Positions 45,591 to 54,820 of a stretch of DNA of 64,000 nt are shown one piece after another. Within the stretch, counting starts at the first letter, position 1. Every line of letters starts with the position of its first letter. The stretch is from positions 1 through 64,000 of the forward strand of contig CAJTXF010000008.1 in assembly GCA_910580045.1 (NCBI GenBank), read 5' to 3'. Made by a program: the position numbers and the translations under genes. Origin of the DNA: an uncultured Eubacteriales bacterium (lineage in GTDB: Bacteria > Bacillota > Clostridia > Oscillospirales > Acutalibacteraceae). Below the pieces are notes generated by a model. It saw only the letters and a program-made list of their open reading frames with translations. It searched no databases and was not told the DNA's origin.

Positions 45591-47597
45591 TTACTTGTAT
45601 TGTGCCTGTTCCTCCACAATTTGGAAACCCCAGGGCTCCATGTGGAGAATGCTGCCAGCGCAAACCGGCCTGCCGCTGAGCAGCTCAACGCCGTCCTTGT
45701 GCAGATAGGCCTGCTCAATATCATCGCCTGAGTAGTTGAAATAGAAGCGTACCCTCTGCCCTGCCTGGTTTACAGCACTTTCTATGTGGATTGGGAAGCC
45801 TGCTTCCTGCTCCGCACCCCACAGGCCTGCCCGGCTCAGGACCCGCTTCAAAATTGTTTTCAGCACACCGGGGCTGCTCATGGCAGCCAAATAGGTAGCC
45901 ATGCCCTTGCCGAAGGCATTCTCCGTTACAGCGGCATACCCGCCCCAGAATTTGTGCTCATAGCTGGCTAAAACTGCCGCGCCTTCGGGCCGGACCAGCT
46001 CCATCCAGACCCTGGCCTCCCTGTCCTCAGGCAGGGCCAGCACATCACTTTTCAGGGCAGTATGCTCCGGCACGGCGAACTGCTCGTAGGAAATGCCAAA
46101 GCAGTCCGTCAAGTGCGCTGGCTGGCTCTCAGGATAGACGGTCAGGTTTTCATCGGAAAAGCCGGTCTTAAAGGCAGCGACCAGCTCCCCTCCCTTTTGG
46201 GCAAAAGCGCATAGCCGGCCCAGCAGCTCTTTGGGCGCACAGTACAGTGCAGGAACCAGCAGCACGTCATAGTTTTCAAAGCTGTCCTCAGGGAAAATCA
46301 CGTCGCAGTTCATGTTCAGCTCATAAAGGGCGTCGTACAGCCAGCGGACCACATGATTATAGTTGGTGCCTTCCGGCAGCGGGAAGTTCTCTATGCCGGT
46401 CAGCGCGTCATTGCTGACCAGGACGGCCACTCGGTTCTCCTTGCGCAAGCCCCAGAGCTTCCCGCTCAGCCGGGCAAAATCCGCGCCAATGGTACTCACC
46501 TCCCGGTAAGCCGCGCCGGGCTGCAGGTCATGGCTGAGAATGCCCTTCCAGTAGGTCTCACAGGCATTGTGGAGAGACGCCCAATGCCAATACATAACAG
46601 AGACAGCACCTTGGGCCACGTGGCTGAACGCCTGGAGGCGCAGCTGCCCGGGGTAGGGCGTCCAGTTGGCAAAGCCCTGGGCCTCTGTCTCAAGCAGCAG
46701 ATAGTTATCGTGCCGGAGGCCCCGGCACAAGCTGCCGCAGAACCCAATCTCCTTGCCTGTGAGAGCGTTCTGACTGGGGTGGTAGATGTCACACCCAGCG
46801 ATATCCAGGCACCTGGCGGCGGTCTTATGGTTTACCTCTGGCTGGACGCCATAGGAGTGGCCTACCCAGCTATAATCAAAATTGTGGGTCAGAAACTGTC
46901 CGGGCTTGGCGTATTCCCGCACAATATCCGCCTGCCACGCCAGAAACTCATCCACCAGCCCCCGCTGGAACCGGGCGAACTCCGCCGCGTAACTGCCGTT
47001 GATGGTTCCGGTTACATCAGGAAGGTTCTCCCAGCAGTCCACCCGGTTGCTCCAATAGTTGAAGCCATAGGCAGCGTTCAAGGCCTCTGCTGTACCGAAC
47101 TTCTTGCGCAGATGGATGCCGAACCGTTTGAGTACATTTGGGCCGCAGGTGCCATAGGGTTTGGTCTCGTTGTCCAGCTGATAGCCGATAACATTGTCAA
47201 ACCGGCTGACACACTCCATCAGCCTGCGGATGACCCGCTCCGCATAAAACAGATACACCGGCGAGGTGATGTCCATATTCTGCCTGGGGCCGTACTTGCC
47301 CTGGCCCCGGGGCGTGACTGCCAGGACCTGGGGGTGCTTGGCTGCCAGCCAGGGCGGGATGGCATAGGTTGGCGTGCCCACTATCACGGAGATTCCCGCC
47401 TTTTCTGCCACGGACAGGACCCGCTCCACATGGGTGAAGTCAAACACACCCTCCTCCGGCTCCTCAGTGGCCCAGGTGGACTCAGCGATGCGGATAACGT
47501 TGATGTGGGCGGCTTTCATCAGCTCCATATCCTGTTCCAGGCGCTCATAGGGCATGTACTCGTCATAATAGGCCGCGCCGTAAAGCAATTGATTCAT
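45591..47597 (-). CDS. GH42 beta-galactosidase
   Basis: A 668-residue intracellular enzyme of usual GH42 length. Motifs: [12 protein letters not shown] at the N terminus, acid/base Glu in [12 protein letters not shown], nucleophile Glu in [13 protein letters not shown], then the trimerisation and C-terminal domains. It releases terminal beta-galactose from small oligosaccharides or galactosides. AAAGGAG precedes the ATG. It sits between the FrlB-like deglycase and the arabinofuranosidase. Confidence 0.93.
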   Translation of the reverse strand: MNQLLYGAAYYDEYMPYERLEQDMELMKAAHINVIRIAESTWATEEPEEGVFDFTHVERVLSVAEKAGISVIVGTPTYAIPPWLAAKHPQVLAVTPRGQGKYGPRQNMDITSPVYLFYAERVIRRLMECVSRFDNVIGYQLDNETKPYGTCGPNVLKRFGIHLRKKFGTAEALNAAYGFNYWSNRVDCWENLPDVTGTINGSYAAEFARFQRGLVDEFLAWQADIVREYAKPGQFLTHNFDYSWVGHSYGVQPEVNHKTAARCLDIAGCDIYHPSQNALTGKEIGFCGSLCRGLRHDNYLLLETEAQGFANWTPYPGQLRLQAFSHVAQGAVSVMYWHWASLHNACETYWKGILSHDLQPGAAYREVSTIGADFARLSGKLWGLRKENRVAVLVSNDALTGIENFPLPEGTNYNHVVRWLYDALYELNMNCDVIFPEDSFENYDVLLVPALYCAPKELLGRLCAFAQKGGELVAAFKTGFSDENLTVYPESQPAHLTDCFGISYEQFAVPEHTALKSDVLALPEDREARVWMELVRPEGAAVLASYEHKFWGGYAAVTENAFGKGMATYLAAMSSPGVLKTILKRVLSRAGLWGAEQEAGFPIHIESAVNQAGQRVRFYFNYSGDDIEQAYLHKDGVELLSGRPVCAGSILHMEPWGFQIVEEQAQYK

Positions 47598-47630
47598 GGT
47601 TTCTCCTTTATTATGCAGTGCGGGCTCCGC

Positions 47631-48695
47631 TTAATAATCAAACTGTCTATAGTACCGCCGGATAGACAGAGGATGCCTGAGGAACAGCTCCAGATAGGCA
47701 TCTACCCGGTTGTTCACGGCGTGCATCATCAAATGAGAGATGCTCCCCCGGAACTGGGGCGATATGCCGGGCATAGGGAGCTCTTTGGTGTCAATCACCG
47801 TGTAATTCCCGCAGACCTTTGGCAAGAAACGCGCCACCCTCTCTGCCAGTGGCCGCTGCTCGTCCTCCCCTATGAACAGCGTGACTGGAGTATCCGCTGT
47901 GATGATTTCCTGCATACCGTGGAAAAATTCCGGGCAGGTGATGGATTTGGTCCGAATCCAGAGCTGTTCCTCCCAATAGCACATGGCATAGGAGTAGGCC
48001 GCGCCCCACTGGTTTCCAGCACCGATAAAGTAGTGGGGTAAATCTGGATGCTCTCGGAGAAAGGCGGCCTTGCTTTTAGCAAACTCATAGGCCCAGCTGT
48101 CCGCAGCCTTTTCAATCTCCACCAGCCCTTGGGCCAGGGACGACTCCATCTCCCTGTTATAACGGGCGTAATCCGGAAACTCGCCGTTCTTGTACATCAA
48201 ATAATTGGCAATCATGTAGAATTTCAGCTGCTCATTTTGGGGATACACCACCAGGTAATCCCACTTGTCCGGCTGGGTGAGAAGGGAGCCGGGCGTGTCA
48301 ATAAATGCCAGCACCCGCGCTCCCTGGGCTTTGACCTTCTCTACCATATCCACCATTTCCACCGTATTGCCGGAGACGCTGGAATAGATGACCAGAGAGC
48401 GCTCTGTCAGCCGCCGGTTGCCAGTGGTGAGATACTCCGCGGCACTCTCCGCGTGAATGTCTAAGGCAGAGCGGCCCCGCATATAGACCTCCACCTGCTG
48501 GGCAGAGGCATAGGTCCCGCCAATCCCCATGAAGAAAACCCGGTCAAAACCCTCAGCCCAAAGCTGGTCTATGATGTTCTCAAGCTGGGGGCGCAGGGCC
48601 AGCGCGCCGTTTACACTGTCCAAATCAGCCTGCTCGTTAAAATTCCGCAGGCAGGGGCCTTGGCTCTCCGCCCAGGCGGTAGGTTGATATTTCAT
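47631..48695 (-). CDS. SIS-domain deglycase (FrlB/GfrF-like)
   Basis: A 354-residue protein with two SIS sugar-phosphate isomerase domains (FFMGIGGTYASAQQVE, IYSSVSGNTVEMVDM, HYFIGAGNQWGAA). The C terminus HPLSIRRYYRQFDY resembles that of fructoselysine 6-phosphate deglycase FrlB and related GfrF/GfrE. It would split a 6-phosphorylated sugar-amine into sugar 6-phosphate and the amine. The neighbouring FrlD-like kinase strongly supports this over a GlmS-type role. Exact amine is unknown. Confidence 0.82.
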   Translation of the reverse strand: MKYQPTAWAESQGPCLRNFNEQADLDSVNGALALRPQLENIIDQLWAEGFDRVFFMGIGGTYASAQQVEVYMRGRSALDIHAESAAEYLTTGNRRLTERSLVIYSSVSGNTVEMVDMVEKVKAQGARVLAFIDTPGSLLTQPDKWDYLVVYPQNEQLKFYMIANYLMYKNGEFPDYARYNREMESSLAQGLVEIEKAADSWAYEFAKSKAAFLREHPDLPHYFIGAGNQWGAAYSYAMCYWEEQLWIRTKSITCPEFFHGMQEIITADTPVTLFIGEDEQRPLAERVARFLPKVCGNYTVIDTKELPMPGISPQFRGSISHLMMHAVNNRVDAYLELFLRHPLSIRRYYRQFDY

Positions 48696-48722
48696 TGCTT
48701 TGCTCCTTTTTGCTCATAATTT

Positions 48723-49517
48723 TTACCAGGCGCCAAAATACTGTAAGGTTTCAGCTGCTGCTGCGGCCCCCATCTCCATGGCCTTCTTGATGGAAGCTCC
48801 TGCTGTGATGCCTGTAAGGAATCCCGCGATATAGCTGTCCCCCGCCCCCATAGAATCCACCAGGCAGGGGCAGGGGATAATGCCGAAGGTGTGGAAATCA
48901 CTGCCGTCAAAGCAGAGGCTGCCCTGCTCGCCCAGCATAGCAATCACCAGCTTTGCTCCCTGAGCTTGATACCGGCGCATCTGCTCCCGCAGGGCAGGGG
49001 TATCGCCAGCGTCGGAAGAGAAGAAGAAATAGTCCGTATATGGCAGAGCCGTCTGCGCCGCGGCATCGTCAGGACGGACAGCTCCGTCAAAGGCAGTGGG
49101 CAGGCCCCGGGCGCGGAACTCTGGGAAGAAGCCCTCTACCTTGCCCCACAAGTCGCAGACCACCACATCATGGGCGCATATAAAATCCACATCCGCCTGG
49201 GAGAGTGTGTAATTCTCCAGCACGCCCTCGCTGTAGTCGCCAAACACCCGCTCGCCGTTGTGCAGTTCCACCTGGGAGACCGCTGTGGCCCCTGGGAGCA
49301 CATGAAGATGCGAGACATCCACGCCTTTCGCGGCAATGGCCTCCTGCAGAAGGGCGCCATACGTATCATCCCCTACAGGTCCGGTGTAAGAAGCCGTACC
49401 GCCCAGCCGCAGGGTGTAGACCGCCATATTGACCGGCCCGCCCCCTGGACAGGGCAGGCCGCCCTGAAGATTCTGGTAAAAATCAATGCAGTTGCTGCCA
49501 ATCGCCGCCAATCTCAT
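48723..49517 (-). CDS. frlD: PfkB-family kinase, fructoselysine 6-kinase (FrlD)-like
   Basis: A 264-residue PfkB kinase. FrlD hallmarks: MRLAAIGSNCIDFY at the N terminus, QVELHNGERVFGDYSEGV, the catalytic DSMGAGDSYIAGFL and the terminal TLQYFGAW. It phosphorylates the 6-OH of fructosamines such as fructoselysine. The start at 49517 has GGGAGG upstream; the longer in-frame start at 49547 lies inside the promoter -10 element and cannot be used. It is the first gene of the operon. Confidence 0.85.
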   Translation of the reverse strand: MRLAAIGSNCIDFYQNLQGGLPCPGGGPVNMAVYTLRLGGTASYTGPVGDDTYGALLQEAIAAKGVDVSHLHVLPGATAVSQVELHNGERVFGDYSEGVLENYTLSQADVDFICAHDVVVCDLWGKVEGFFPEFRARGLPTAFDGAVRPDDAAAQTALPYTDYFFFSSDAGDTPALREQMRRYQAQGAKLVIAMLGEQGSLCFDGSDFHTFGIIPCPCLVDSMGAGDSYIAGFLTGITAGASIKKAMEMGAAAAAETLQYFGAW

Positions 49518-49545
49518 TTTACTGCCTCCCAACTTCATTTTGTTC

Positions 49546-49574
49546 ATTATAACAGAGGGTCCCTAATTTATCAA
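49546..49574 (-). promoter_or_regulatory. Promoter of the frl-glycosidase operon
   Basis: Minus strand: TTGATA (49569-49574), 17-nt spacer, TATAAT (49546-49551). Expected start about 49539, giving a leader of only about 20 nt. Confidence 0.75.
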
Positions 49575-49612
49575 GGGGAATCCCAGCGCTGCTCAGAATT
49601 TGAGCAACCCCC

Positions 49613-49641
49613 TTGCGGCCCTGCCCGTCCTGTGGTAAAAT
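49613..49641 (+). promoter_or_regulatory. Possible promoter of glsA
   Basis: TTGCGG (49613-49618), 17-nt spacer, TAAAAT (49636-49641). A second -10-like TATAAT stands at 49722-49727 without a good -35. Which is used is unclear. Confidence 0.35.
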
Positions 49642-49765
49642 AAGCCTGTCGATTTCAAGAACTGTCTGAGGAGAGCAAAAGAGAAAATGTTCATCCCCCT
49701 TTTGCTCTTCCCCATATCCCATATAATAAATTAATCCAGTGGCACCACAGAAAGGCAGAGGAATT

Positions 49766-50683
49766 ATGGAAGAATTGCTGGAACGTCTGATAGAAGAATG
49801 CCGCCCGTATACCAGCTTAGGCAAGACAGCGGATTATATCCCGGAGCTGGCCAAAAAGAGTCCGGAGGCGCTGGGTGTCTATGTAATTGGCAGCGAGGGC
49901 AGGCACAGCTGGGCTGGAGACTGCCGCCAGAGCTTCACTCTGCAGAGTATGGTCAAGCCTATCCTATTGCTGCAGGCCCTGTTGGACAATGGGGCCGAAA
50001 CCGTACAGAGCAAGGTAGGTGTAGAGGCCACCGGCAAACCCTTTGACGCCATCAACGCCGGAGAGCGTACCCTGGACAGCCGGCACATTAACCCAATGGT
50101 CAACATGGGAGCCATTGTCATGTGCACCCTGATTCATGGGGACAGTTATGAGGAGCGGTTCCAGCGGCTGCTGGCTCTGACCGGACAGCTGGTGGGGGAT
50201 TCCCAGGTCAGCATTGACCAGGCGGTCTACCTTTCCGAGAAGAACCATGGCAGCAAAAACCGGGCGCTGGCCTATCTGCTCAAGTCCTGCGGCATTTTAG
50301 AGGGTGACGTGGAGGAAGTGCTGGACTGTTATTTCCGTGCCTGCTCTATTCAGGTGGACTGCCGGGGCCTGGCCCATATGGGGGCTGTGCTCGCCAACCG
50401 GGGCAGGCTGCCGGACTCGAACCAGCGGGTTTTTCCCGCGCCACTGGCCCGGTATGTGAACGCAATTCTCATGACCTGCGGCATGTATGACGGCTCCGGC
50501 GAGTTCGCCATACGGGTGGGCATTCCTGCGAAAAGCGGCGTGTCAGGGGGAATTATGGCCGTAGTCCCCACTCGGATGGGCATCGGCATCTATTCCCCGG
50601 CCCTGGACCACAAGGGCAACAGCGTGGCAGGCATCCAGCTTTTAGAGAAGCTGAGCAGGGAGCTGTATCTGAGCATATTTTGA
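49766..50683 (+). CDS. glsA: Glutaminase A
   Basis: A 305-residue serine-dependent glutaminase of the beta-lactamase-like fold, converting glutamine to glutamate and ammonia. The catalytic Ser-Lys is in FTLQSMVKPILLLQAL (about residues 61-76). ERTLDSRHINPMVNMGAIV and GIPAKSGVSGGIMAVVP are family signatures. Length is normal. The start at 49766 has CAGAGGAA upstream; an in-frame upstream GTG lacks one. It is a single-gene unit followed by a terminator-like hairpin. Confidence 0.93.
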   Translation: MEELLERLIEECRPYTSLGKTADYIPELAKKSPEALGVYVIGSEGRHSWAGDCRQSFTLQSMVKPILLLQALLDNGAETVQSKVGVEATGKPFDAINAGERTLDSRHINPMVNMGAIVMCTLIHGDSYEERFQRLLALTGQLVGDSQVSIDQAVYLSEKNHGSKNRALAYLLKSCGILEGDVEEVLDCYFRACSIQVDCRGLAHMGAVLANRGRLPDSNQRVFPAPLARYVNAILMTCGMYDGSGEFAIRVGIPAKSGVSGGIMAVVPTRMGIGIYSPALDHKGNSVAGIQLLEKLSRELYLSIF

Positions 50684-50694
50684 TTCGGTATAAG

Positions 50695-50745
50695 AAGGAA
50701 AAATGGCCGAAAGGGCGCCGCGCCCTCCAGCCATCCTTTTGTCCA
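50695..50745 (+). terminator. Terminator-like hairpin after glsA
   Basis: Nested imperfect stem: AAGGA/TCCTT, ATGGC/GCCAT and AGGGCG/CGCCCT, 50695-50738, followed by TTTTG. It starts 12 nt after the glsA stop. Confidence 0.55.
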
Positions 50746-50866
50746 GGATGTGGAGCCTTGAGGGCAGAAAAAAGGGGAATATCATATCTTTTCGCTCCTG
50801 CCCTGCTTTTTGTTTCATGGGCTCTTATACAGATGAAAAAAACTGTCGTTGTGGGAGATGATTTAC

Positions 50867-51583
50867 ATGAAAACTCAGGCAGAGAAGGACTATCTTGTCT
50901 GCGAGCAGAAGGGAATCTACGCACTGCTCATGGCCAGCGCCGGGATGATGGGCGCATACACCTATGTGCTGCGTGGAGGCGTATTCTGCAATGCTCAGAC
51001 TGCCAATGTGGTGGTTATGGCAATAAATTTTGGGAAAGGAGACTGGCTGGGCGGGCTCTATTTTCTGATTCCCATCTCTGCCTACCTGCTGGGCACTTTT
51101 GTGTCAGAGGTTCTGCCCTCCCCGGTAAAGAAATTGGGATTTCTCCGCTGGGATACCTATCTAATCCTTTTTGAGGCATTGGTACTGCTCTTGCTGGGCT
51201 TTGTCCCTCTGTCTGTGCCCCATCAGATTGTCCAGGTAATTATCAACTTCATCGCGTCCATGCAGTATAATACCTTCCGTCAAGCGGAAGGTATTCCTAT
51301 GGCCACCACATTCTGCACCAACCACATCCGGCAGATTGGCGTGGGGCTGGCTAAGGCCATCCGCAAAAAGGACTGCCTGGCGCTGCGCCGGGGCCTGATT
51401 CATGCGGGAATGGTTTCCGCTTTCTTTGCCGGCGCGGCCATGCTCACCTGCCTTTGCGGCATTCTGGCGGAAAAAGCCGTCTGGCTCTGTCTTGTGCCAA
51501 TGGGCATTGTGCTGGAAAAGCTCGTCCGGGCTGATTTGGGCGCGGAACATGATATGCTGGAGCGCAAACCTTCTGGCCACTAA
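50867..51583 (+). CDS. YoaK family (DUF1275) membrane protein
   Basis: A 238-residue protein with about six membrane segments. The family pattern is GAYTYVLRGGVFCNAQTANVV (about residues 30-50) and ASMQYNTFRQAEGIPMATTFCTNHIRQIG. The family has no firmly known function; a transport role is presumed. The ATG at 50867 has GGGAGATG upstream. It lies between two hairpins as a single-gene unit. Confidence 0.88.
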   Translation: MKTQAEKDYLVCEQKGIYALLMASAGMMGAYTYVLRGGVFCNAQTANVVVMAINFGKGDWLGGLYFLIPISAYLLGTFVSEVLPSPVKKLGFLRWDTYLILFEALVLLLLGFVPLSVPHQIVQVIINFIASMQYNTFRQAEGIPMATTFCTNHIRQIGVGLAKAIRKKDCLALRRGLIHAGMVSAFFAGAAMLTCLCGILAEKAVWLCLVPMGIVLEKLVRADLGAEHDMLERKPSGH

Positions 51584-51589
51584 AAAAAG

Positions 51590-51646
51590 ATTCACAGGCA
51601 GCAAACGCTGGTTCTTGTGTCCATACAGCGTCCTCTGCCTGTGAAT
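51590..51646. terminator. Long hairpin between YoaK and RpiR genes
   Basis: Outer perfect 12-bp stem 51590-51601/51635-51646, inner 6-bp stem 51605-51610/51626-51631 (ACGCTG/CAGCGT). It begins 6 nt after the YoaK stop. A7 on the left gives a T run on the minus strand, so it may end the convergent mur operon as well. Confidence 0.6.
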
Positions 51647-51755
51647 ACAGGTACTATATTTTCTCTATGTCCCAACATTTTCTTTTGCTGCTGTCTGGGC
51701 TGTATTCGCCTATTCTTTTCAATCCGGCAAGCATGTAAAAAACACGGTTTCCAAA

Positions 51756-52607
51756 TCAGCCCTTCTTCTTTTTCAGCTCCAGGCGGGTACGCTCCAAATA
51801 CCCTTTGACCTCATGGTAATTTTGGCTCACCACACAGGAAAAGATGATATCAATCATGTTCATCTGGGCAATGCGGGAACTCATGGCACCGCAGCGGATA
51901 GCCACCTCAGGAGCGCTCAACCCAAAGCAGATGTCCGAATTCTTTGCCAGGGAGGTTTGCCCAAACCGGCTGAGGGCAATGACCTTTGCGCCGCTGTGCC
52001 TTGCCATCTGCGCTGTTTCCACCACCTCTTTGGTCTCACCAGACCAGGAGATTGCCACGGCTACTCCATTCTCTCCCAGGTTGGCGGCAGAAGTCAGCTG
52101 GATATGAGGGTCACCGTAGGCAGTGGCGTTCTTATTGATGCGCATAAACTTATATTGGGCATCCATTGCCACAATGGCGGATTCACCCAAACCATAGAAG
52201 TCAATGCGGTGGGCATGGTACAGCCAGTCAGCCGCCTGCTGCAGTGCATCCATCTCTAACAAAGAGAGGGAGTTTTCCAAGGCCTTTCCGTTCCGGCCGG
52301 TCACACTGCGGGCAATGGTCTCCACATCAGCGCCCACATTCACGTCCGTGTACTCCTCTGCGCTCCCGCTGTGATTAGCGCCCAGCTCTGCCGCCAGGCC
52401 AATGGAGAGATCCCTGTAGCCCTTACATCCCACAGACTTGCAGAGCCGCATAACAGCCGCTTTGCTGGAGCCACTCCTGCTGGCCAGTTCTTCTACTGAA
52501 AGGCCCACTACGCCCCCTGGGTTTTCTAAAATGTGCTTTGCCACCTTACTTTCGGACGGTGACAAATCCTGTATACTTTGCTCCAGCCGCAGCATTACCC
52601 CGGTCAT
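51756..52607 (-). CDS. MurR/RpiR-family transcriptional regulator
   Basis: A 283-residue regulator. The N-terminal HTH_6 domain (residues 1-77, LSPSESKVAKHILENPGG, SGSSKAAVMRLCKSVGCKGY) is followed by a SIS effector domain (about 125-250, IDFYGLGESAIVAMD, AISWSGETKEVVETA). It probably senses a phosphorylated amino sugar, as MurR senses MurNAc 6-phosphate, and controls this cluster. It is 14 nt after the kinase gene at the end of the murQ unit. Confidence 0.9.
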   Translation of the reverse strand: MTGVMLRLEQSIQDLSPSESKVAKHILENPGGVVGLSVEELASRSGSSKAAVMRLCKSVGCKGYRDLSIGLAAELGANHSGSAEEYTDVNVGADVETIARSVTGRNGKALENSLSLLEMDALQQAADWLYHAHRIDFYGLGESAIVAMDAQYKFMRINKNATAYGDPHIQLTSAANLGENGVAVAISWSGETKEVVETAQMARHSGAKVIALSRFGQTSLAKNSDICFGLSAPEVAIRCGAMSSRIAQMNMIDIIFSCVVSQNYHEVKGYLERTRLELKKKKG

Positions 52608-52621
52608 TCAATCACTCTCCT

Positions 52622-53551
52622 CTATTCCACACACCCTGCCTGCTCCCAGGCCAGTCTGCCGCAGCCCCAAGCCGCGTCATACCGGCAGCGGGCCAGCCGC
52701 AGGCCTGTCCCCTTTTCCCGCAGCTCAGCCTCCAAATGCTTTCGCAGGCAGAGGGACTTTTCCAATACGCTCCCAGCCCCTAGGCAGGGCAGTTCCTCCC
52801 CGGGCAGGGCGAGTTTTTCCGCCACGGCAGCTGCCATTGCCGCCAACTCCTCCGCACAGTCTTTTACAATGCGCACTGCGGGCTTGTCCCCTTTATCATA
52901 CCCTATATCACACAAAAACGCAAGAGACGCAATCTCACTTTTTCCTTTTCCGCTGCGATAAACCAAATCGGTCAGCTCATCTATCCCGGCTACTCCCCAG
53001 TAATCAAAAACCAGCTGTGTCAAAAGCGTTGGCTCAGCCCGGCCGTCATGGGCGCACACAATGGCCCGCAGCATTCTGCATGCCATATCATAGCCGCTTC
53101 CCTCATCGCCCATTACATGGCCCCAGCCGCCGGCACGGCACACCCTGCCTGTGCTGTCCCGTCCCAGGCAGATTGAGCCGGTACCTGAAATCAGCAGAAT
53201 GCCCGGCCCGCCGCCTGTCCCGCCGGTAAGGGCAGAGATAGCGTCATCGGTAACGAAAATATGACTTTGGGGCAGCACCTCTTTTAATATTTTTTTCAGC
53301 TCTTTCCGGGCGCTCTTCCGGCCAGCCCCGGCAGAACCAAGGCACAGGCAGGAACATTCCTCAGGTAAAAGATTGCTTTCCAAAAAGAAACGGTCCAGCA
53401 AATCTGTCAGATTGTGCCGGACCTCCTCCTGGGAAAGGCTGGTCAGATTGGAGCTTCCGCCGAATGTCTCCGCCAAAACCCGCATTTCGCTGTCAAAGGC
53501 CGCACAACGGGTCTTGGTGGCTCCACCGTCAATTCCAATGACATATCCCAT
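52622..53551 (-). CDS. BadF/BadG-family N-acetylhexosamine kinase (MurK-like)
   Basis: A 309-residue ASKHA-fold kinase. Phosphate 1 motif is YVIGIDGGATKTRCA (residues 3-17), phosphate 2 LLISGTGSICLGRD, and GWGHVMGDEGSGYDMA and LGAGSVLEKS complete the set. Position between murQ and murR-like genes suggests phosphorylation of MurNAc and/or GlcNAc, as for MurK of Clostridium. Specificity is an inference from context. Confidence 0.87.
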   Translation of the reverse strand: MGYVIGIDGGATKTRCAAFDSEMRVLAETFGGSSNLTSLSQEEVRHNLTDLLDRFFLESNLLPEECSCLCLGSAGAGRKSARKELKKILKEVLPQSHIFVTDDAISALTGGTGGGPGILLISGTGSICLGRDSTGRVCRAGGWGHVMGDEGSGYDMACRMLRAIVCAHDGRAEPTLLTQLVFDYWGVAGIDELTDLVYRSGKGKSEIASLAFLCDIGYDKGDKPAVRIVKDCAEELAAMAAAVAEKLALPGEELPCLGAGSVLEKSLCLRKHLEAELREKGTGLRLARCRYDAAWGCGRLAWEQAGCVE

Positions 53552-53598
53552 GGTTTTCTCCTTTATTTTGGAATCTGCATTGACATTGGTACAGGTTC

Positions 53599-54525
53599 TT
53601 AGACTGCGGAGAGACTTCCGCAGCTATTTTCTTCATAATTCTGGAGCGCCTTGCGTATGGTGCTCTCCTGCTCCAGCATCTCTTTGGCCGTGTCTAAACC
53701 GCAGCCGCAAAGCAGGCGCAGAATCGCCAGTTTCGGTGAGCCTTCCGCTTGCTCCAGGGCGGTTTCCGCCTCTTGCCGGGAAACCCCTGCTGCCTGCATA
53801 ACGATACGGGCAGAGCGGTCTTTCAGCTTGGCATTGCTGGGGCACAGGTCTACCATCAGGTTGTGGTAGACCTTACCCAGCTTTATCATAGTTGCAGTGG
53901 AGAGCATATTCAGCACCATCTTCTGGGCTGTGCCGGCCTTCATGCGGGTGCTTCCCATAATTGCCTCAGGTCCTGTTACAGGGATGATAGCCACGTCAGC
54001 CGCTGCTGCCGCTGTGCCCGGGAAGGTATTGCAGATAACCGCTGTGGCTGCATGGCGCTCTTTTGCCTTTTCCAAAGCGCCCAGCACATAACGGGCGCTG
54101 CCGCTGGCAGTAATGCCCACTACCGTGTCCCTCTCGTTCACGCCTATCTCCTCCATGTCCGCCGCGCCTAAATCATACCGGTCCTCCGCGCCCTCAATGG
54201 CGTTGCGCATGGCAGTGTCACCGCCGGCAATGACCCCCACCACCTGGCCGGGCTCTGTCCCAAAGGTTGGCGGGCATTCTGAGGCATCCAATATCCCCAG
54301 TCTGCCGCTGGTCCCCGCGCCCACATAAATCAGGCGTCCCCCTTTTTTCATCCCCTGAACGGCCGCTTCTACTGCCTGGGCGATTTGCGGCAGCACCTTG
54401 CCTACTGCCAAAGCCACCTTGCAGTCCTCCTTGTGAATCAGCTCTAAAATCTCTTCTGTACTGCACAGGTCAATATCAGCTGTATCGGGATTTACCTGTT
54501 CGGTGATCATTTTCGCGTAATCCAT
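53599..54525 (-). CDS. murQ: N-acetylmuramic acid 6-phosphate etherase
   Basis: A 308-residue SIS enzyme that cleaves MurNAc 6-phosphate to GlcNAc 6-phosphate and D-lactate. The signature GAGTSGRLGILDASECPPTFG carries the catalytic Glu (near residue 86). TASGSARYVLGAL and MGSTRMKAGTAQKMVLNML are also typical. Length is normal. It follows a 295-nt gap after the DUF6259 gene and starts a tight murQ-kinase-murR set. Confidence 0.95.
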   Translation of the reverse strand: MDYAKMITEQVNPDTADIDLCSTEEILELIHKEDCKVALAVGKVLPQIAQAVEAAVQGMKKGGRLIYVGAGTSGRLGILDASECPPTFGTEPGQVVGVIAGGDTAMRNAIEGAEDRYDLGAADMEEIGVNERDTVVGITASGSARYVLGALEKAKERHAATAVICNTFPGTAAAAADVAIIPVTGPEAIMGSTRMKAGTAQKMVLNMLSTATMIKLGKVYHNLMVDLCPSNAKLKDRSARIVMQAAGVSRQEAETALEQAEGSPKLAILRLLCGCGLDTAKEMLEQESTIRKALQNYEENSCGSLSAV

Positions 54526-54820
54526 TGTGTTCTCTCCAAAAGACTTATTTTTTACTCTTCAGCCAGTTTCTTGGCAGGTTTGGGCCAGTCTTAGGAAAAG
54601 CGGGGAGAGGGGAACGCTGCGGATACTCCATTGCAGCTTTGCCATTGAGAACCCTAACAGGGTATCTGCTCTGCCGCCAAGGCCGCAGCCGTTCCCTCCG
54701 CTTTCACGCATAACCGTGCCACACAGGCGCTTTACTCCGCCGCCGGACTGGATTCCACGGCCCATTGCTCTAATAGCGCCTGCTTTTATAGCACATACAA
54801 CTCTTCCCTGAATAAAATCG
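54526..54820. other. 295-nt gap before murQ, no supported gene
   Basis: GC-rich stretch without convincing coding signal. A short minus frame (54559-54765) has no ribosome binding site or family resemblance. On the minus strand a TTGACG (about 54823-54828) and a TATAAA (about 54786-54791) occur but are too far apart to make one promoter. A separate murQ promoter may exist but is not clear. Confidence 0.4.

Noticed and set aside
50400..50440. tRNA-like T-arm (GGTTCGAGTCC on the minus strand)
   Set aside because: No acceptor or anticodon arms; lies within the glutaminase coding sequence.
54559..54765. 68-codon minus frame between the DUF6259 gene and murQ
   Set aside because: No ribosome binding site and no family resemblance.
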